Assembly (NCBI GenBank): GCA_002007465.1
Contig: LNAC01000103.1
Span: 1,572,565 to 1,636,564 of the forward strand
Source: Ailurus styani
Taxonomy: Eukaryota > Chordata > Mammalia > Carnivora > Ailuridae
Direction: 5' to 3'
Length of the DNA: 64,000 nt
The notes below the pieces were generated by a model. It saw only the letters and a list, made by a program, of their open reading frames with translations, had not been told where the DNA came from and made no database searches. The position numbers and the translations under genes were made by a program. This document shows, piece by piece, positions 48,156 to 60,747 of the stretch (position 1 is the stretch's first letter; each line of letters starts with the position of its first letter).

Positions 48156-48404
48156 CTAAATAAATATTTATTAGGCATAGATGGATGCCTGGTTTAAAAG
48201 TTATATATGCTAAAGTCTTAAATTAATCCAGTATTTTCCTAATCAGTGATAATCCAGTAAAACTGTTTATCTAAAATATACCATCTCTCACCCAGTCTCC
48301 TTATGCATGTCAGGGATTGTAGATAAAAGAACAAATCTCGTACTTGTAAAAAACTCATATTGGATAGGAAATGTAATAAATGTGTAAAAGAAATGTATAA
48401 AAGC

Positions 48405-48599
48405 TGGGATGCCTGGTGGCTCAGTTGGTTAAGCAGCTGCCTTCAGTTCAGGTCATGATCACAGGGTCCTGGGATCGAGTCCCGCATCGGGCTCCTTGCC
48501 GGCAGGGAGTCTGCTTCTCCCTCTGCCTCTGCCTGCCACTCTGGCTGCTTGTACTCTCTCTCTCTGACAAATAAATAAATGAAATCTTAAAAAAAAAAT
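48405..48599 (+). mobile_element. CanSINE
   Basis: GGGATGCCTGGTGGCTCAGTTGG head and AAATAAATGAAATCTT-A(n) tail. A duplication is not clear. Confidence 0.94.
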
Positions 48600-48910
48600 A
48601 AATGTAATAAAAATTTGAGGATATTTTAAAGATTTTTAAAAAAACATTTAAAAAGCAACAAGAAACATTGCTGCTTTACATTTAAGCTGTTGTGAATGTT
48701 ATATGTAATAATATAACTGAAATACAATATTATAAAACAGCACAGAACATTGAATTAAAACAATTATTCTAATCTCCCACTTTCTTTTTTCAAGATTCTT
48801 AAAGATGAGATGTATATCTTCACAAATATCTTACTATCAGAAAATGTGTAATACATACACTTATCAAAAATAAACCACTTAGTATATTTTCTTAAAAATT
48901 CCCTTTTTTA

Positions 48911-49140
48911 GGGGGTGCCTGGGAGACTCAGTCCTTAAGTGTCTGCCTTGCCTTTGGCTCAGGTCATAATCCCAGGGTCCTGGGAACCAGCCCCGCGTCA
49001 AGCCCTGCATTGGGCCACCTGCTCTGCGGGAAGCCTGCTTCTCCCTCTCCTGCTCCACCTGCTTGTGTTTCCTTTCTCGTTGTGTCTTTCTTTGTCAAAT
49101 AAATAAATAAAGTCTTTAGAAAATAAAAAAATAAAATAAA
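48911..49140 (+). mobile_element. CanSINE, older and longer
   Basis: GGGGGTGCCTGGGAGACTCAGT head, an internal insertion near 'gccccgcgtcaagccctgc', and an A-rich tail with repeated 'ataaa'. Confidence 0.92.
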
Positions 49141-49529
49141 CTCTCCTTTTTTTTATAATGTTGTATAACATTTTCATTCATAATAAACATTTGACATTTT
49201 TCTTCCATATGCAGCTGGAATTAATCATTTTAGTAAATGTAATTTACTTAGTTGTTCTAATATTCTATTATCATAATATATCCTGAACATTTTATATATG
49301 CAGATTTATGTATATGTAAATATATTTACATATTTATTTTATGCAGAATTTTCTTTTTATTTCCTTACAAAAATATTCCCAATTTAAAATTATAGGGTCA
49401 GAGGGAATTAGGAATTAAAATATTGGTACATATTAAACTGGAACCATTTGTTAATACTGTCATTAGTGTTTATGTTTTCACGTTTTAATTGATCATATCC
49501 AACACACATCAACACTGTTGAGAGTGGTT

Positions 49530-50085
49530 TTTGGAAATATCTACCCAAATTGCTTAACCAAATACCTTATGCACTACCAAGTTATAGCCTATGTTGCTAT
49601 CCATTGAAATGTATGCATGTGTGAACAGAAGAAATGCTCAACAGTATTAATGCCAATGTTTAGAATAGTCCCAGAATAGAGAAAAATTCTAAAAGTCCAT
49701 CAGTCACAAATGAATGAGTAAATTTATGTAGCAACACATATGTAATAACATGTAAAACAATAATAAATATGTACAAGACAATGCTAAAACCAAAAGTGTG
49801 GGTGAATGTTGGATTAAAAAAAAATCTCTGTATTGGTCCTCTAATATAAAGCTCACAAACCAAAACTAAATTACGATAGAAAGTGGCATTATGAACTTTA
49901 TGTGAAGACGGAGATACTAACGATTGAGAGGAACAGTAGCTTTGAGCTGCTGGTAATGTTCTGTGTCTTGACCTGGATGGCCGGTACACAAATGTGGTTT
50001 TTGATAAATTGTGAATATGCACACTTGTGATCGTGTATTTATTTATATATTCAAGTGATTCTATTAAAGCTTTTATTAAAACAAA
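49530..50085 (+). mobile_element. Old L1 3' end, sense
   Basis: 'agtccatcagtcacaaatgaatgagtaaa', 'gctggtaatgttctgtgtcttgacctggatggccggta' and 'gtatttatttatatattcaag' follow an L1M 3' end. The 120-codon minus frame at 49,660-50,022 is the antisense shadow of this. Confidence 0.7.
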
Positions 50086-50739
50086 TGTTTTGGTGTTTTC
50101 TGGTTATTTAAATGCTATTGACAGCTGAGAATTGCAAGACCTTATGATGACTTGTTCTTTCATTTTGATTTTCTCTCTTTGTATGGTTGTTTAGTTTTCA
50201 ATGTATTACTCCTACTACATTCTTAAACTATCTTCTCATGGTGTAAATCCTATCTCCATTAGTGGATTGCAATACAAATGCATGAATATATTGCAACTAT
50301 TAAATGATAAGAATGTTCAGTAAAGTACAACTTAAATGTGCCTTTACAACTAAGTTATTTTTGTGTGCTTCATATTCAGGTGTCTTAAGGTCATTTCACA
50401 TTCTGCTAGGGTTTAATTGATTTTGGCCCATCTTGGCTGATCTTGATCCCAAGCTCTATGGGTCATATTTATCCATTTCTCCTGTAGAACACCTGTTCTC
50501 CAGGGGATGTTTTTCTCATCCAGGATCATAGAGTGCAAGAGGTCAAGTCAAATTACACAGTCATACTGAAAGACTCTCTTTACTTCACATATGCCGATGT
50601 CCCACTTATCAGAGCAAATCACAGACAATCCCAGTGTCAGTGAGGAAGAAAAATATGTCCTAGCTAGGGCCAAGATTAGGGTGAAGCTACTGAGAAAAAG
50701 TTGTACAACTGAAGGTGTGATCTGTTTTTATCTAGGCTT
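50086..50739. other. Nothing recognised
   Basis: No supported feature. Confidence 0.5.
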
Positions 50740-50756
50740 TTGATAGTTTTTTTTTT

Positions 50757-50963
50757 TTTTAAAGATTTTATTTATTTATTTGACACAGAGAGAGAGAGAG
50801 AGAGAGATCAGATCACAAGGAGGCAGAGAGGCAGGCAGAGAGAGAGGAGGAAGCAGGCTCCCTGCCGAGCAGAGAGCCCGATGTGGGCCTCGATCCCAGG
50901 ACCCTGAGATCATGACCTGAGCCGAAGGCAGCGGCTTTAACCCGCTGAGCCACCCAGGCGCCC
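50757..50963 (-). mobile_element. CanSINE with expanded (GA)n, beside another CanSINE
   Basis: Complete minus-strand copy, flanked by 'ttgatagtttttttt' copies. The GA run near its tail is longer than in sister copies. Confidence 0.96.
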
Positions 50964-50984
50964 TTGATAGTTTTTTTTTAAAGA

Positions 50985-51184
50985 TTTTTTAAAAAAGATT
51001 TTTATTTGAGACGGAGAGAGCAAGAGAGAGCGTGGGGATAGGGGAGTAGGGAAGGGGCAGAGGGAGAGGGAGAAGCAGACTCCCCACTGAATAGGGAGCC
51101 CAATGTGTGGCTTGATCCCAGGACCTTGAAATCATGACCCGAGCCAAAGGCAGATGTTTAACTGACTTAGCCACCAAGGTGTCC
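50985..51184 (-). mobile_element. CanSINE, older, neighbour of the previous copy
   Basis: The minus-strand head is decayed (GGACACCTTGGTGGCTAAG) and the left end shows two 'aaagatttt' units. It is more diverged than the SINE immediately to its left. Confidence 0.92.
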
Positions 51185-51213
51185 TTAGAATTTAGACTTA
51201 GAATGGTATTCTT

Positions 51214-51306
51214 AAATCATTAACTTTTCTTGCACTAAATTCAGTTGTTTTTCAAATACCGTATTAAACTCTTTACCTTATTACTGAGGGTTTGGCTCCC
51301 CATTAT
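51214..51306. repeat. Copy B of a perfect 93-bp direct repeat
   Basis: Identical at all positions to 37,696-37,788 and in the same orientation. It lies 29 bp beyond the end of a CanSINE. Flanks on both sides are unrelated to those of copy A. Confidence 0.97.
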
Positions 51307-52147
51307 ATTTGTGCCTGAGGATAACACAGAGTGCCTCTCCTTTTGTCACTGTCCTTACTCTGGTGAAGTGATTCCACCTACTCTAATGAGTGACACTAAA
51401 GGCACTTGATAAAGCTGTCCATTACATGCAATAATATAATAATATATGTACAATAATAACAATATTGACAATAGTTAAACAATCAGAAGGATTTGTCACA
51501 AAAATAAGGTTTATGAGCTTTATGAGTCTACCAGTGGCTTCTAAATTTCTTAATCCAAAAATGGTTACACAGATGTTTTATAAATTTTAAAAATTATTAT
51601 AAACATTTAAAATTATACAGGCACACATGCATTGACACTTACGAAAAGTAAATGAAGTGTAGTGGCTCATTGTGATGCCCGTATTTGCATGGGTTTATCA
51701 GATAATTACCAGAATCTTTTTAACATAATAATTCATGTCTCCAAGAGCAATTCCACATCCTTCCTGATAAGAGAATTGTTTTTACTTCATATGCTTTAAA
51801 ACTGTGCTCTCTTGGAACAACAACTTAATTATATGTATCTTGAGTTATGTTCTCATTACATATGTCAAAAAGAAAAGAAAACAGCAGCAGTCCTACTATT
51901 TAACTTAAGTGAAAACCTAAAAGGAAATGTGAAAGAGAAAATGCTCAGTTCCTTTTCAGTATTTGAACTGGTTTTCGTTCAGTAGGATTGATTTAGGTCT
52001 TACTGAGACTATAACAACGGAATGGTTTAGGGTCACACTACCACATGGATTAAATATATAATAAAATATATCTGAGAAAATTCTATAGATTTCTGATTTT
52101 GCGCAAAAGACAACTTCACTCACTTCTGTGATAATGTATGTCATGTA
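51307..52147. other. AT-rich sequence, nothing recognised
   Basis: An (AAT)n-like patch lies at 51,428-51,470; otherwise there is no feature. Confidence 0.5.
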
Positions 52148-52149
52148 TG

Positions 52150-52208
52150 CGTGTGTATATATCTATCTATATCTATATATCTATTATCTATATCTATCTG
52201 TATATATG
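52150..52208. repeat. (TATC)n-like microsatellite
   Basis: Imperfect 'tatctatatctatatatc' units for about 60 bp. Confidence 0.9.
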
Positions 52209-52847
52209 ATTAGAGAAGGGTAGGGTTAGAGGAACCTACAAGTTTTAAGTCCCTGTACCATGAAATTAAATGTAAATTTAAATTGGATGAGAAGTCTAAA
52301 GTTGGATTCTTTATGTTGTAATTTTCTACCTTGATGACCTACAAATACTAAATAATTTAGAAAAGAAATGTGTATGTGCTTAACTTACCTGCTGTGCTAA
52401 TGCTTTGGAAACACAAGGGATAGTGTGTCGATGTCAAGAAAAATCTACCCAAACCTCTTCCCCAGTGGGTTCCAGAAGCAGAGAAAGGACACACAAACCT
52501 GGAAGCATATTTCAGAGGTTGTATGTAGAAGGGAAAGGCACTTTCTGATAACCTACATACTTCAAGCATTGTTGATACCTTCACAAAAGAAGGAGAATAA
52601 GAAGGGTAAAAGAGATCCCAGGAATATCCTGAATTACAGATTGAATCATGGAATAATTTGAATGATTTTCCTTAAATAATTTCTTCTTCTCTAACACCTG
52701 AGTGTTATGTGTTTTTTTTTCTTCATTATATTTTTAGTACTTTTATTGTTTATACTTCATTATATTTTTAGCACATTTATTGGGTAATATTTATCCTTAC
52801 ATAAATGGATTTCTTCTATTTGTCCCCAATCAACATATGTATTCTTT
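52209..52847. other. Nothing recognised except a small tandem repeat
   Basis: 'cttcattatatttttag' occurs twice about 37 bp apart near 52,720-52,775. Confidence 0.5.
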
Positions 52848-52849
52848 CA

Positions 52850-53030
52850 GGAGACTTGGGTGGCTCAGTCAGTTAAGTGTCTCACTCTTGATTTTGGCTC
52901 AGGTCATGATCTCAATGTGGTGAGATTGAGCCCTGCAATGGGCTCCATGCTTAGTTTAATATTCTCTCTTTCTCCCTCTTCCTCTGCCCCCCCCCGCTCA
53001 TGTGCTATCTCTAAATAAACAAACAAATAA
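52850..53030 (+). mobile_element. CanSINE, older, with duplication
   Basis: GACTTGGGTGGCTCAGTCAG head, no intact GGGGCACC start. It is flanked by 'atatgtattcttt'. A C9 run is present near 52,987. Confidence 0.93.
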
Positions 53031-54029
53031 TATATGTATTCTTTTCATAATTTCAATTTCTACGTGGATGCTGTAAATCTCCATTTATTAACTGAAAATC
53101 TGAATGATTGTGTAGTGATCTGGAGACTTTGAGGAATGACGAGGGAATTGGTATTATTAATTTAGTTATTGTTTCTCTTTTTGACAAAATCTTATGTGCT
53201 ATCTAAAATAGAATGCTGTGCAGAATGATGTCGTTCTAGTTGCTTCTGTTTTATGGATGAATAAAGGATGCTGTTCACGAAAAATCTGCTTATCACTTTG
53301 GCTGTCCCCTCCTTTCTTTTGTCCCATTGTTCATCTGCATCACTGCCTAGTATGTTCCCTGGGCTTTTTCTTGTTGAGGTTCGTTGTCAGAAGAAGGCAT
53401 ATCAGAGAGGAATTTCACTAACACTTTTACCAACAGCCTGGTCAGTATAGTCCCACCTCACAGGACTTCTTGGTGTGACTTGCCTTGACTTGCCAAGTCT
53501 TGGTGTGACTTGCTTGCTACACAGCTTTGGTAACTAAGAACTCCATTTACAGTGTGATTGCCTGTGACACTTTCTTACATATGGAAAGACTCATAGGAAT
53601 GAGACTCTTAAAATTTATAAGGTGAGCTTCATCTCTAATTCTGTGGTTTCTGGAAAAGTATTAGTTTGTCTTAACGATTTACTAGGACTCAGTTTCTGTT
53701 TGTTTTAATTTTTTATTTTGTTTTATTTTTTTACTTTCTTCCATGTGTCAAATCACTGTTTGGGGCCCAAGATTTATAAAGGAATTTGTGGCTTAGGAAT
53801 TAGTTTATCAGTATTTTTAAAGAAAATCCAAGTTTATGTTCCCTACAACTTTGTATCATATTCCTCACATATTTGCTCAGATACCTTTCTAATGATACTG
53901 ATCATGACCTCTCTTTTTAAACAGAGTAAACTCACTCTTCTCAATCCCCTTACTTTGTTGTAATTTCCTTTTTTTCCTGTTAGATCTTATTATTTCTTAG
54001 CGTTTAGGATATATTCTTAGTTATTACTT
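53031..54029. other. Nothing firmly recognised
   Basis: A tandem repetition of 'cttggtgtgacttgc' occurs at 53,468-53,512. Confidence 0.5.
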
Positions 54030-54180
54030 TTTAATTGTCTGTCGACCTCTGCTAGAATGTAAGATGGTAGTAGGTGTTTATATTGCTTTTTTTTTCTGAT
54101 GTATGCCAACGTCCTTGGTCCAGGGTCTGGCTTATTGTAATTCATCAAGAATTTATTTAAATGAGTTAAATAAAAACATA
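54030..54180 (+). repeat. L2 LINE 3' end
   Basis: 'ctgctagaatgtaagatgg', 'ggtccagggtctggcttattgtaattc' and 'tttatttaaatgagttaaataaa' follow the L2 3' end. Confidence 0.65.
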
Positions 54181-55156
54181 AAAGTCTCTTCCTGAATCTG
54201 GAGTTTTATAGTTTTTCATTCATACAGTGGCTAAGTCTATTCATTTTTTAAAGCAATGTAGCAAACATTGAAATGGCATCAAAAATTGACCCCATTATAC
54301 TAGTAGTAGTATGTCATTGCATAGATATTTCCCCCAAACTTCTTATTTCTTACTATGTGCCTTCCCCCAAATTAAACAGCACTGTAAACAGGACTTTCTT
54401 AAAAATAAATCCATTATTATGAAGTTCAGTATATTAAAACTTGTGTTCTGTAAAAGGAACAAACCATCATCTGTTTGATTATAATTTGCTTTATGAGTAG
54501 CATAGAATTGTTGCCTTGGGATTCTTTTTTCTTTTAGCCAGCCTTTTCTTGATCAATAGGGTTCCCTTAGAGGGATCATTAGAACACAAGTTGACATTCA
54601 TTAGTATTTAAAAGATGAACAACATAATACATTTTCTTTTTGTTCAACAATCTGGTATTATTTACTTCAATATGCAAACTAAATCACAGCAAAAAATAAA
54701 TACATGACAATAGTTTCCGAAGTTTTAAATTTAGCAGTGCAAGAATGGCTCTACTGGGCTTAACTCTATATTAAAATGATTTGGTAGTTTAGCCAGAGCA
54801 TCATATTCTGAGGAAATAAATGTAATTTATCTAATTCTTAGTTTGGTATTAGACTGTAGTTATTGTGAAAGGAAGTGACATTATTTGACCTCACAACAGG
54901 TGCATTAGGAATGACTGCTTCATTGGTGGTTGTGCTGTTGTGATAATTCAAATTTAACTTAAGTAAATAATTTCTTAATCATTTAAAAATATTGCCTAGA
55001 CCCTTTGCAGGAAAATAATAAAAGTATGCTATGTATCAATCCTGTGTTCCTGAGAAACAGGTAATTTCTTTCGGCATGCTAAATACAGGATGCTGCAAAA
55101 TTTTTTTAAAGACTGTGGAGTTATCCACACAAAGTTTGCAAGATTTCCTCATTTTA
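54181..55156. other. AT-rich sequence, nothing recognised
   Basis: No supported feature. Confidence 0.5.
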
Positions 55157-55350
55157 TTTCCTTTTAAAGATTTTATTTATTTATTTGAGAGAAAGAGGGA
55201 GTGAGAGAGAGCATGAGAGGGGAGAAGGTCAGAGGAAGAAGCAGACTCCCCATGGAGCTGGGAGCCTGATGTGGGACTCAATCCCGAGACTCCGGGATCA
55301 TGACCTGAGCCGAAGGCAGTCGCTTAACCAACTGAGCCACCCAGGCACCC
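55157..55350 (-). mobile_element. CanSINE with 17-nt target-site duplication
   Basis: Complete minus-strand copy, flanked by 'aagatttcctcatttta' on both sides. Confidence 0.97.
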
Positions 55351-56934
55351 AAGATTTCCTCATTTTAAACACATACTAGCCTACAAGCAGCACAAAAAAT
55401 GTTGAATACAATGTCAAAAATTATTTAATGTTACTTATTTCTCAAGGTTAATTTTGAACATTTCAAATGTTTTTGACTTCTGCTATTATTTTTTTCATTA
55501 GTAAAATAAAATTTTCAGTTTTCTTAAAGTAAATACTTGTTTTTGGTGTATAGGTCTATGAGTTTTCACATATAAATATAATAAACACTACAAAAGCAGG
55601 ATACAGAGTAATTCCAACACTCCAAAGAGTTCTGTCATGCTTTTCGTTTATAGTCAAATCTTTTTTCCACTCTTAATCCATGGCAACTAATCTGTTCATA
55701 GTTTCCCTATTTTTGAATTTTTCAGAATGTCACAGATATGGAATCAGGCAGTTAATCGATCTTTTGAGATTTGGTTCTTTTACTTAGCATAATTTATTTG
55801 TCATCTGTCAGTTGTTGCATACAACATTATGTCGTTTCTCTTTATCACTGAGTACTATTCCATTGTGTGAACTTATCACAGTTTATTTATCCATTTAGTC
55901 ACTGGGTTATTTTCAGGGAAAGTACGACTATTGACAAATTATGCATTTGTATACAAGCTTTTATTTGAATCTGAGTTTTTATTTGTGTAGCATAATCACT
56001 TAGAAGCATGATTGTTTGGACAAAAAGTAAGTGTATGTTTCAGTTTTCCAGTGTGGCTGTACAATTTGCACCCTTAGCAGTAACAGCTGTATGATCTCAT
56101 TGCTTCATGGCCTAGCCCACAGTTGGTTTTCTCAATATTTTTCATTTTACCTATTCTAATAGGTGTTTACTAGTCTCGCACCATGGTTTTGATTTTTATT
56201 TACCTAATGACGGATTATGTTTAGCATCTTCTCATGTGCATATTTGTAATACACATATCTTTGATGGAATGTCTAGTTACATCATTTGCAAGTTTTTGGG
56301 GGTTGTTTGTTTACGTACTGTTGAGTTTTGGTAATTCTTTTTACATTCTAGAAACAAGTTCTTTGCTGTGTGATGTGCAAGTTAGTTTTTTTTTTCCTTT
56401 CCCCCAGTCCCTGGGTTGTCTTTATAATCTCTTAACTTTGTTCTTTACTGAAAATGTTTTCAGTTTTGATGAATTTAAATTTATCATATTTTTCCTTTTA
56501 TGCAAGATATTTTTGATATTAATTCTAAGAAAACTATGTCCTATCCAAGATCACAAAATTTTCTCCTAAGTGTTTTATGTCTGTGACACATTGTGAGTTA
56601 TTTTATATGGTGTAAAGTGTTAGTCAGGCTGTTTCTCCTTCTCCTCCACTTCCTCTTTCTTCTTCTAATTCCTTTTCATTATCATTATTATCTCTGTCTT
56701 AATCTTCCTCTTCTTTTAAAATATGCAGTTCCTTTTCTTCTAACACCATTTAATGGAAGACTATCCTTTCTCCATTAGGTTACCCTTGCTTTTTTGTAAA
56801 AAATCAGTTAACCCAATTTGTGTGGGTCTACTTCTGTATTTTCTGTTTTGTTTCCTATGTCTTCATGTTTATTTTTTTAACAATATATTATACTGTCACG
56901 AGTAATGTAACTTTGTAAAAACTCTTAAAATGAG

Positions 56935-57300
56935 TTTACTGTGTGCAGTAATTCACTAGGACTGTCTTAATGATGTACCATAAAGTGTAGAGCTGAAAGA
57001 ACAGAAATTTATTATGTCGAATTTTTGGAGGCTAGAAATCTGGAATCAAAGCAGGGCTGGTTCCTTAGGGCTGTGAGGACAGGATCTATTATAGGTCCCT
57101 CTCCTTGCCTTGTAGATGGCCAGCTCCTGGTGTCTCTTCATATCATCTTCCTTTTATGTATTTCTATGTGTCCAGACTTCTTTATATAAGGATCCCGTCG
57201 TCTTGGGACCAACCTAATGACCTTGTTTTAACTTTGTTACTTTTGTAAAGACTCTATTTCCAGATACGGTCATATTCTGAGTCCTAAGGGGGTTATGATT
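56935..57300 (-). mobile_element. MaLR-type LTR, antisense, nested in L1
   Basis: 'gaacagaaatttattatgtcg', 'ggaggctagaaatctggaatcaaa', 'tatataaggatcccg' and 'ccagatacggtcatattctgag' are reversed MaLR LTR landmarks. The LTR lies within L1 text that continues on both sides. Confidence 0.75.
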
Positions 57301-57927
57301 TCTATTTTTTTTTTTGGAGGTGAGGGAAATAATTACACTTGTAACACTGTGAGTACACCAACTCTGTTTTTTCATACAACTTTTATGGATAATCTACCTA
57401 CATTTATTTACCATATACATTTTAAGATTAACTTATCTATTTCTATAAAGAATCATACTGTGATTTTGATTGGAATTACATTGTGTATAGATCGATTTGG
57501 AATATTTGACATCTTAACTGTAATGAGTCTTTCAAATTCATTAACATGATATGTCCTTACATTTATTTCTGTTTGTTTAGATATTACAACAATAATTTGC
57601 AAATTTCAGTGTGTAGATTTTGTGAATATTTTATTTGATTTAAAACTTTCTTTTGGAGGGAAACTCAGGTAAATGATGATACTTTTAGTTTTCAGTCTTC
57701 ATTGCTAATGAACAAAAGTATCATAGATTTTTCTATATTGATCTTATGTCTTGTGACATCATTCAACTCATTTACTAATTCTGAGAGAATTTGTTGTTTT
57801 AATAGGTGCTCTGGGATTTTCTATATTGACAATCATGTTGTCTGTGAATAGGCATTTTATTTATTCCTTTAAAATGTGAATGCTATTGAATTATTATTCT
57901 TGACTTTTTGTAAATGCTAGAACTTTC

Positions 57928-58145
57928 TTTTTTTATTTTTATTTTTTTTAAAGATTTTTTTTTATTTAATTACTTGACACAGCGTGAGAGAGAGATTACA
58001 AGTAGGCAGAGAGGCAAGCAGAGAGAGGAGGAAGCAGGCTCCATGCTGAGCAGAGAGCCCGATGCGGGCCGCGATCCCAAGACCCTGGGATCATGACCTG
58101 AGCCGAAGGCAGAGGCTTTAACCCACTGAGCCACCCAGGCGCCCC
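57928..58145 (-). mobile_element. CanSINE nested in L1
   Basis: Complete, flanked by 'aatgctagaactttc' (15 nt) on both sides, inside L1 ORF2-derived sequence. Confidence 0.97.
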
Positions 58146-58566
58146 AATGCTAGAACTTTCAATATGACAATAAATAAGTCTGGTGAGAATTAACATCCTT
58201 GCCTAGTAGAGGAAAATTATTTTGTTTATTAACATTGTATACGATGTTAGGTACAGATTATTTGTAGCTTTTTTTATTAAATTGAATAGGTTTCTTTCTA
58301 CTTCTTACTCAGTGTTTTTAATATCAAAGAATATTATATTTATCAAATATATCTTCTCCATTTATTAATATAATGTTTCCTTTTTTAACATGTGTCAATT
58401 TGTGTCATGAAATACGTTGATTTTTGAGTATTGAGCCAGCTTTGCATTTGTGAGGTGGATTATACATGATTGTGATGTATTATTATTATATATTGTGGGG
58501 TTCAAATTGCTGATACATTTTTGAGGATTTTTGCATCCATGTTTCTGTTGGATATTAGTTTTCTTT

Positions 58567-58758
58567 TTTTTAAAAAAGATTTTATTTATTTATTTGACAG
58601 AGAGAGATTATAAGTAGGCAGAGAGGCAGGCAGAGAGAAGAGGAGGAAGCAAGCTCTCCGCTGAGCAGGGAGCCCGATGCAGGGCTTGATCCCAGGACCC
58701 TGAGATCATGACCTGAGCCAAAGCAGAGGCTTTAACCCACTGAGCCACCCAGGGGCCC
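58567..58758 (-). mobile_element. CanSINE nested in L1
   Basis: Complete, flanked by 'tattagtttt' on both sides, inside L1-derived sequence. Confidence 0.97.
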
Positions 58759-59225
58759 CTATTAGTTTTATTTTCTTGTGTTATCTTTGTCTCATTTCAG
58801 GATAGTTAATGATGTACTCATTAAAGTAAGTTGGACGTTTTTATCTTCTTGTATTTTTTGAAGAGATTATAAAGAGTTATTTCATTCTTATAAATGCTTA
58901 GTAGAAATCACCAGTGAAACCATATACTCCTGAAGTTTTTCTTTCTGAAGATTTGAAACTACTAATTTATTTTTTAAATAAATTAAGGAGGAATATTTAG
59001 AATACATATTTCTTTTTGAATACATTTTGATAATATGTATCTTTTAGGGAATTTTTTCATTTCATCTAAGTTTTTCAATTCATGGGCATAAATTTGTTTT
59101 TAGTATTTGCTTATTATACTTTCAATGTCTGAGGAGTGAATAACAATGCCCCAGATTTCATTCCTGAATTTGGTAAAATGAATCTTCTCTTTTTCTTCCT
59201 CTGTCAGTTTAGCTAAAATATTAAA

Positions 59226-60747
59226 ATATGAATTAAAAAAATTTAAAAATGTGATAGGAATTTATTAGTACTTTTGTCTTAACAATAAGCTTACCGAACC
59301 AATAAGAAAAACTTTATTATAGAACTGGTATAAAATGCCAGTAAATATTTGAAAAACTGTTATTAAACATTTATAAAAATAAAATTTAAATTGAAACATT
59401 ATTTTCACCTATGCATATATAAATATTTAAAAATTCCATAGTTTTTGAAAATGGGAGCTCTTATATTGAAAATATATGTAAAGGACTTTTTTAAAATATG
59501 CAGATCAAATGATTCTACAATTCCACTTTTTGTAAGCAGCTCTAAGGCATTCTTAGAAATATTTATACATCACTAAGCTTGCATTAGTATTATTTAGAGT
59601 AGAAAATTAAAAAAAAATGAAAATCAAGCTCTACAGATAGCTTAACATACAAAAGAATATTCTGTATGATGGTTTTGTTAATGTGTCAGTTTAGCCAGGA
59701 TGAATTATTACATTTCTTTTTTTCATGTTTCTGGTGAGAACGGGACACAAAGGAGACTCTCAAAGAATTTTGGATGGTAGAAGAGAAGCACCCATTTTGT
59801 AGCACACATACATTGTTGCTGATCAACTGCTTGGTATGAAACATGCCTGGGGTCACAAATACCTTTTTTTTGGAATTAAATTTTTTATTTTAATTCTTAA
59901 GTTGCTTCAAAATCCAGATCATGCTAGAATCAGGATATACATAAAATACTTTATAATACATTAACCAAAATTATAAAAAAATATAATTAAATTCATTATA
60001 AAACTTTATATAACAAAATTAAAAGATGATAAAAGGTAACACTAATTTCCTAAGATACAATTTCTTCTATACCAGTGGTGTCCACGGGTTCAGGATACAG
60101 ACCAATTACAGCTGGAAACAGACCAATTTGTTTTTGGATGAGTTGGTGGTAAAATAACCCATAGTACCACTCTGGCCTCTGTTATATCACACAATGACCA
60201 AGATAACTAGAGCTCTGGAAATAGTAAACAGAAGAGTAATTTCTAAGAGCAGGATTTTAAGTAAAATGCAGGTAGCCCAGAGCACTGAAAGTTTGCCAAA
60301 TTAAATTTGGTACCTGAAGTGTTCATGTTCTCTTGATATCCAGACAAAGTGTATGTGGGTAGTCAGTTATCCCTGACTTAGTCTCAGTATGGCTTGTAGT
60401 CACTATATCTTCCTCTGGGTCCTCCTTCAGCTTCCTGACTCCTGGGTTAGAAATGTGGGTTTAGATTCATTAGGAAGTTCCATTGCTTCTGCAAGACACT
60501 CTTCTTATCAAGGTCACAGGCAATACGACTACACGTAGGTTTCAGTCTACCCTCATACGGCTCATGCTTAGGGCTGCAGCTTGATTATGATCTTCTCTTT
60601 CTACGTGGCTGTGGACCTCAGGCTCCATTATCAGACAGAAAGACAGTAGCCTTGCAGACACTGCTGAACCATATCTCAAGTTTCATTAGGCAGTTCCCCA
60701 TAAAAGATAGGTAGAACTTGATGAAATTAAATTTAATACATGTATTT
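59226..60747. other. Nothing firmly recognised
   Basis: 59,665-59,705 ('atggttttgttaatgtgtcag' then 'tttagccaggatga') faintly resembles the start of an old LTR. 60,060-60,730 is less AT-rich and without recognised content, and its 77-codon minus frame is unremarkable. Confidence 0.45.

Larger units (their letters stand above)
55530..59225 (-). mobile_element. Long old L1, antisense, split by an LTR and two CanSINEs
   Basis: Reading leftwards this is the 3' half of one L1. The 3' UTR reverse text ('gtcacagatatggaatcaggcag', 'cttttacttagcataattt') begins near 55,530. The ORF2 C-terminal region follows ('atttttatttacctaatgacg', 'ggtaattctttttacattc', 'ttaggttacccttgc'), then deeper ORF2 to about 59,225 ('gattggaattacattgtgtata', 'ggtgagaattaacatccttgcc'). 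Stops and indels abolish coding. The three insertions remove about 0.8 kb, leaving roughly 2.9 kb of L1. Confidence 0.8.

Noticed and set aside
49660..50022. 120-codon minus frame
   Set aside because: It is antisense to an old L1 3' end.
56234..56569. 111-codon hydrophobic plus frame
   Set aside because: It is the antisense reading of L1 ORF2/3' sequence; T-rich composition gives Phe and Leu runs.
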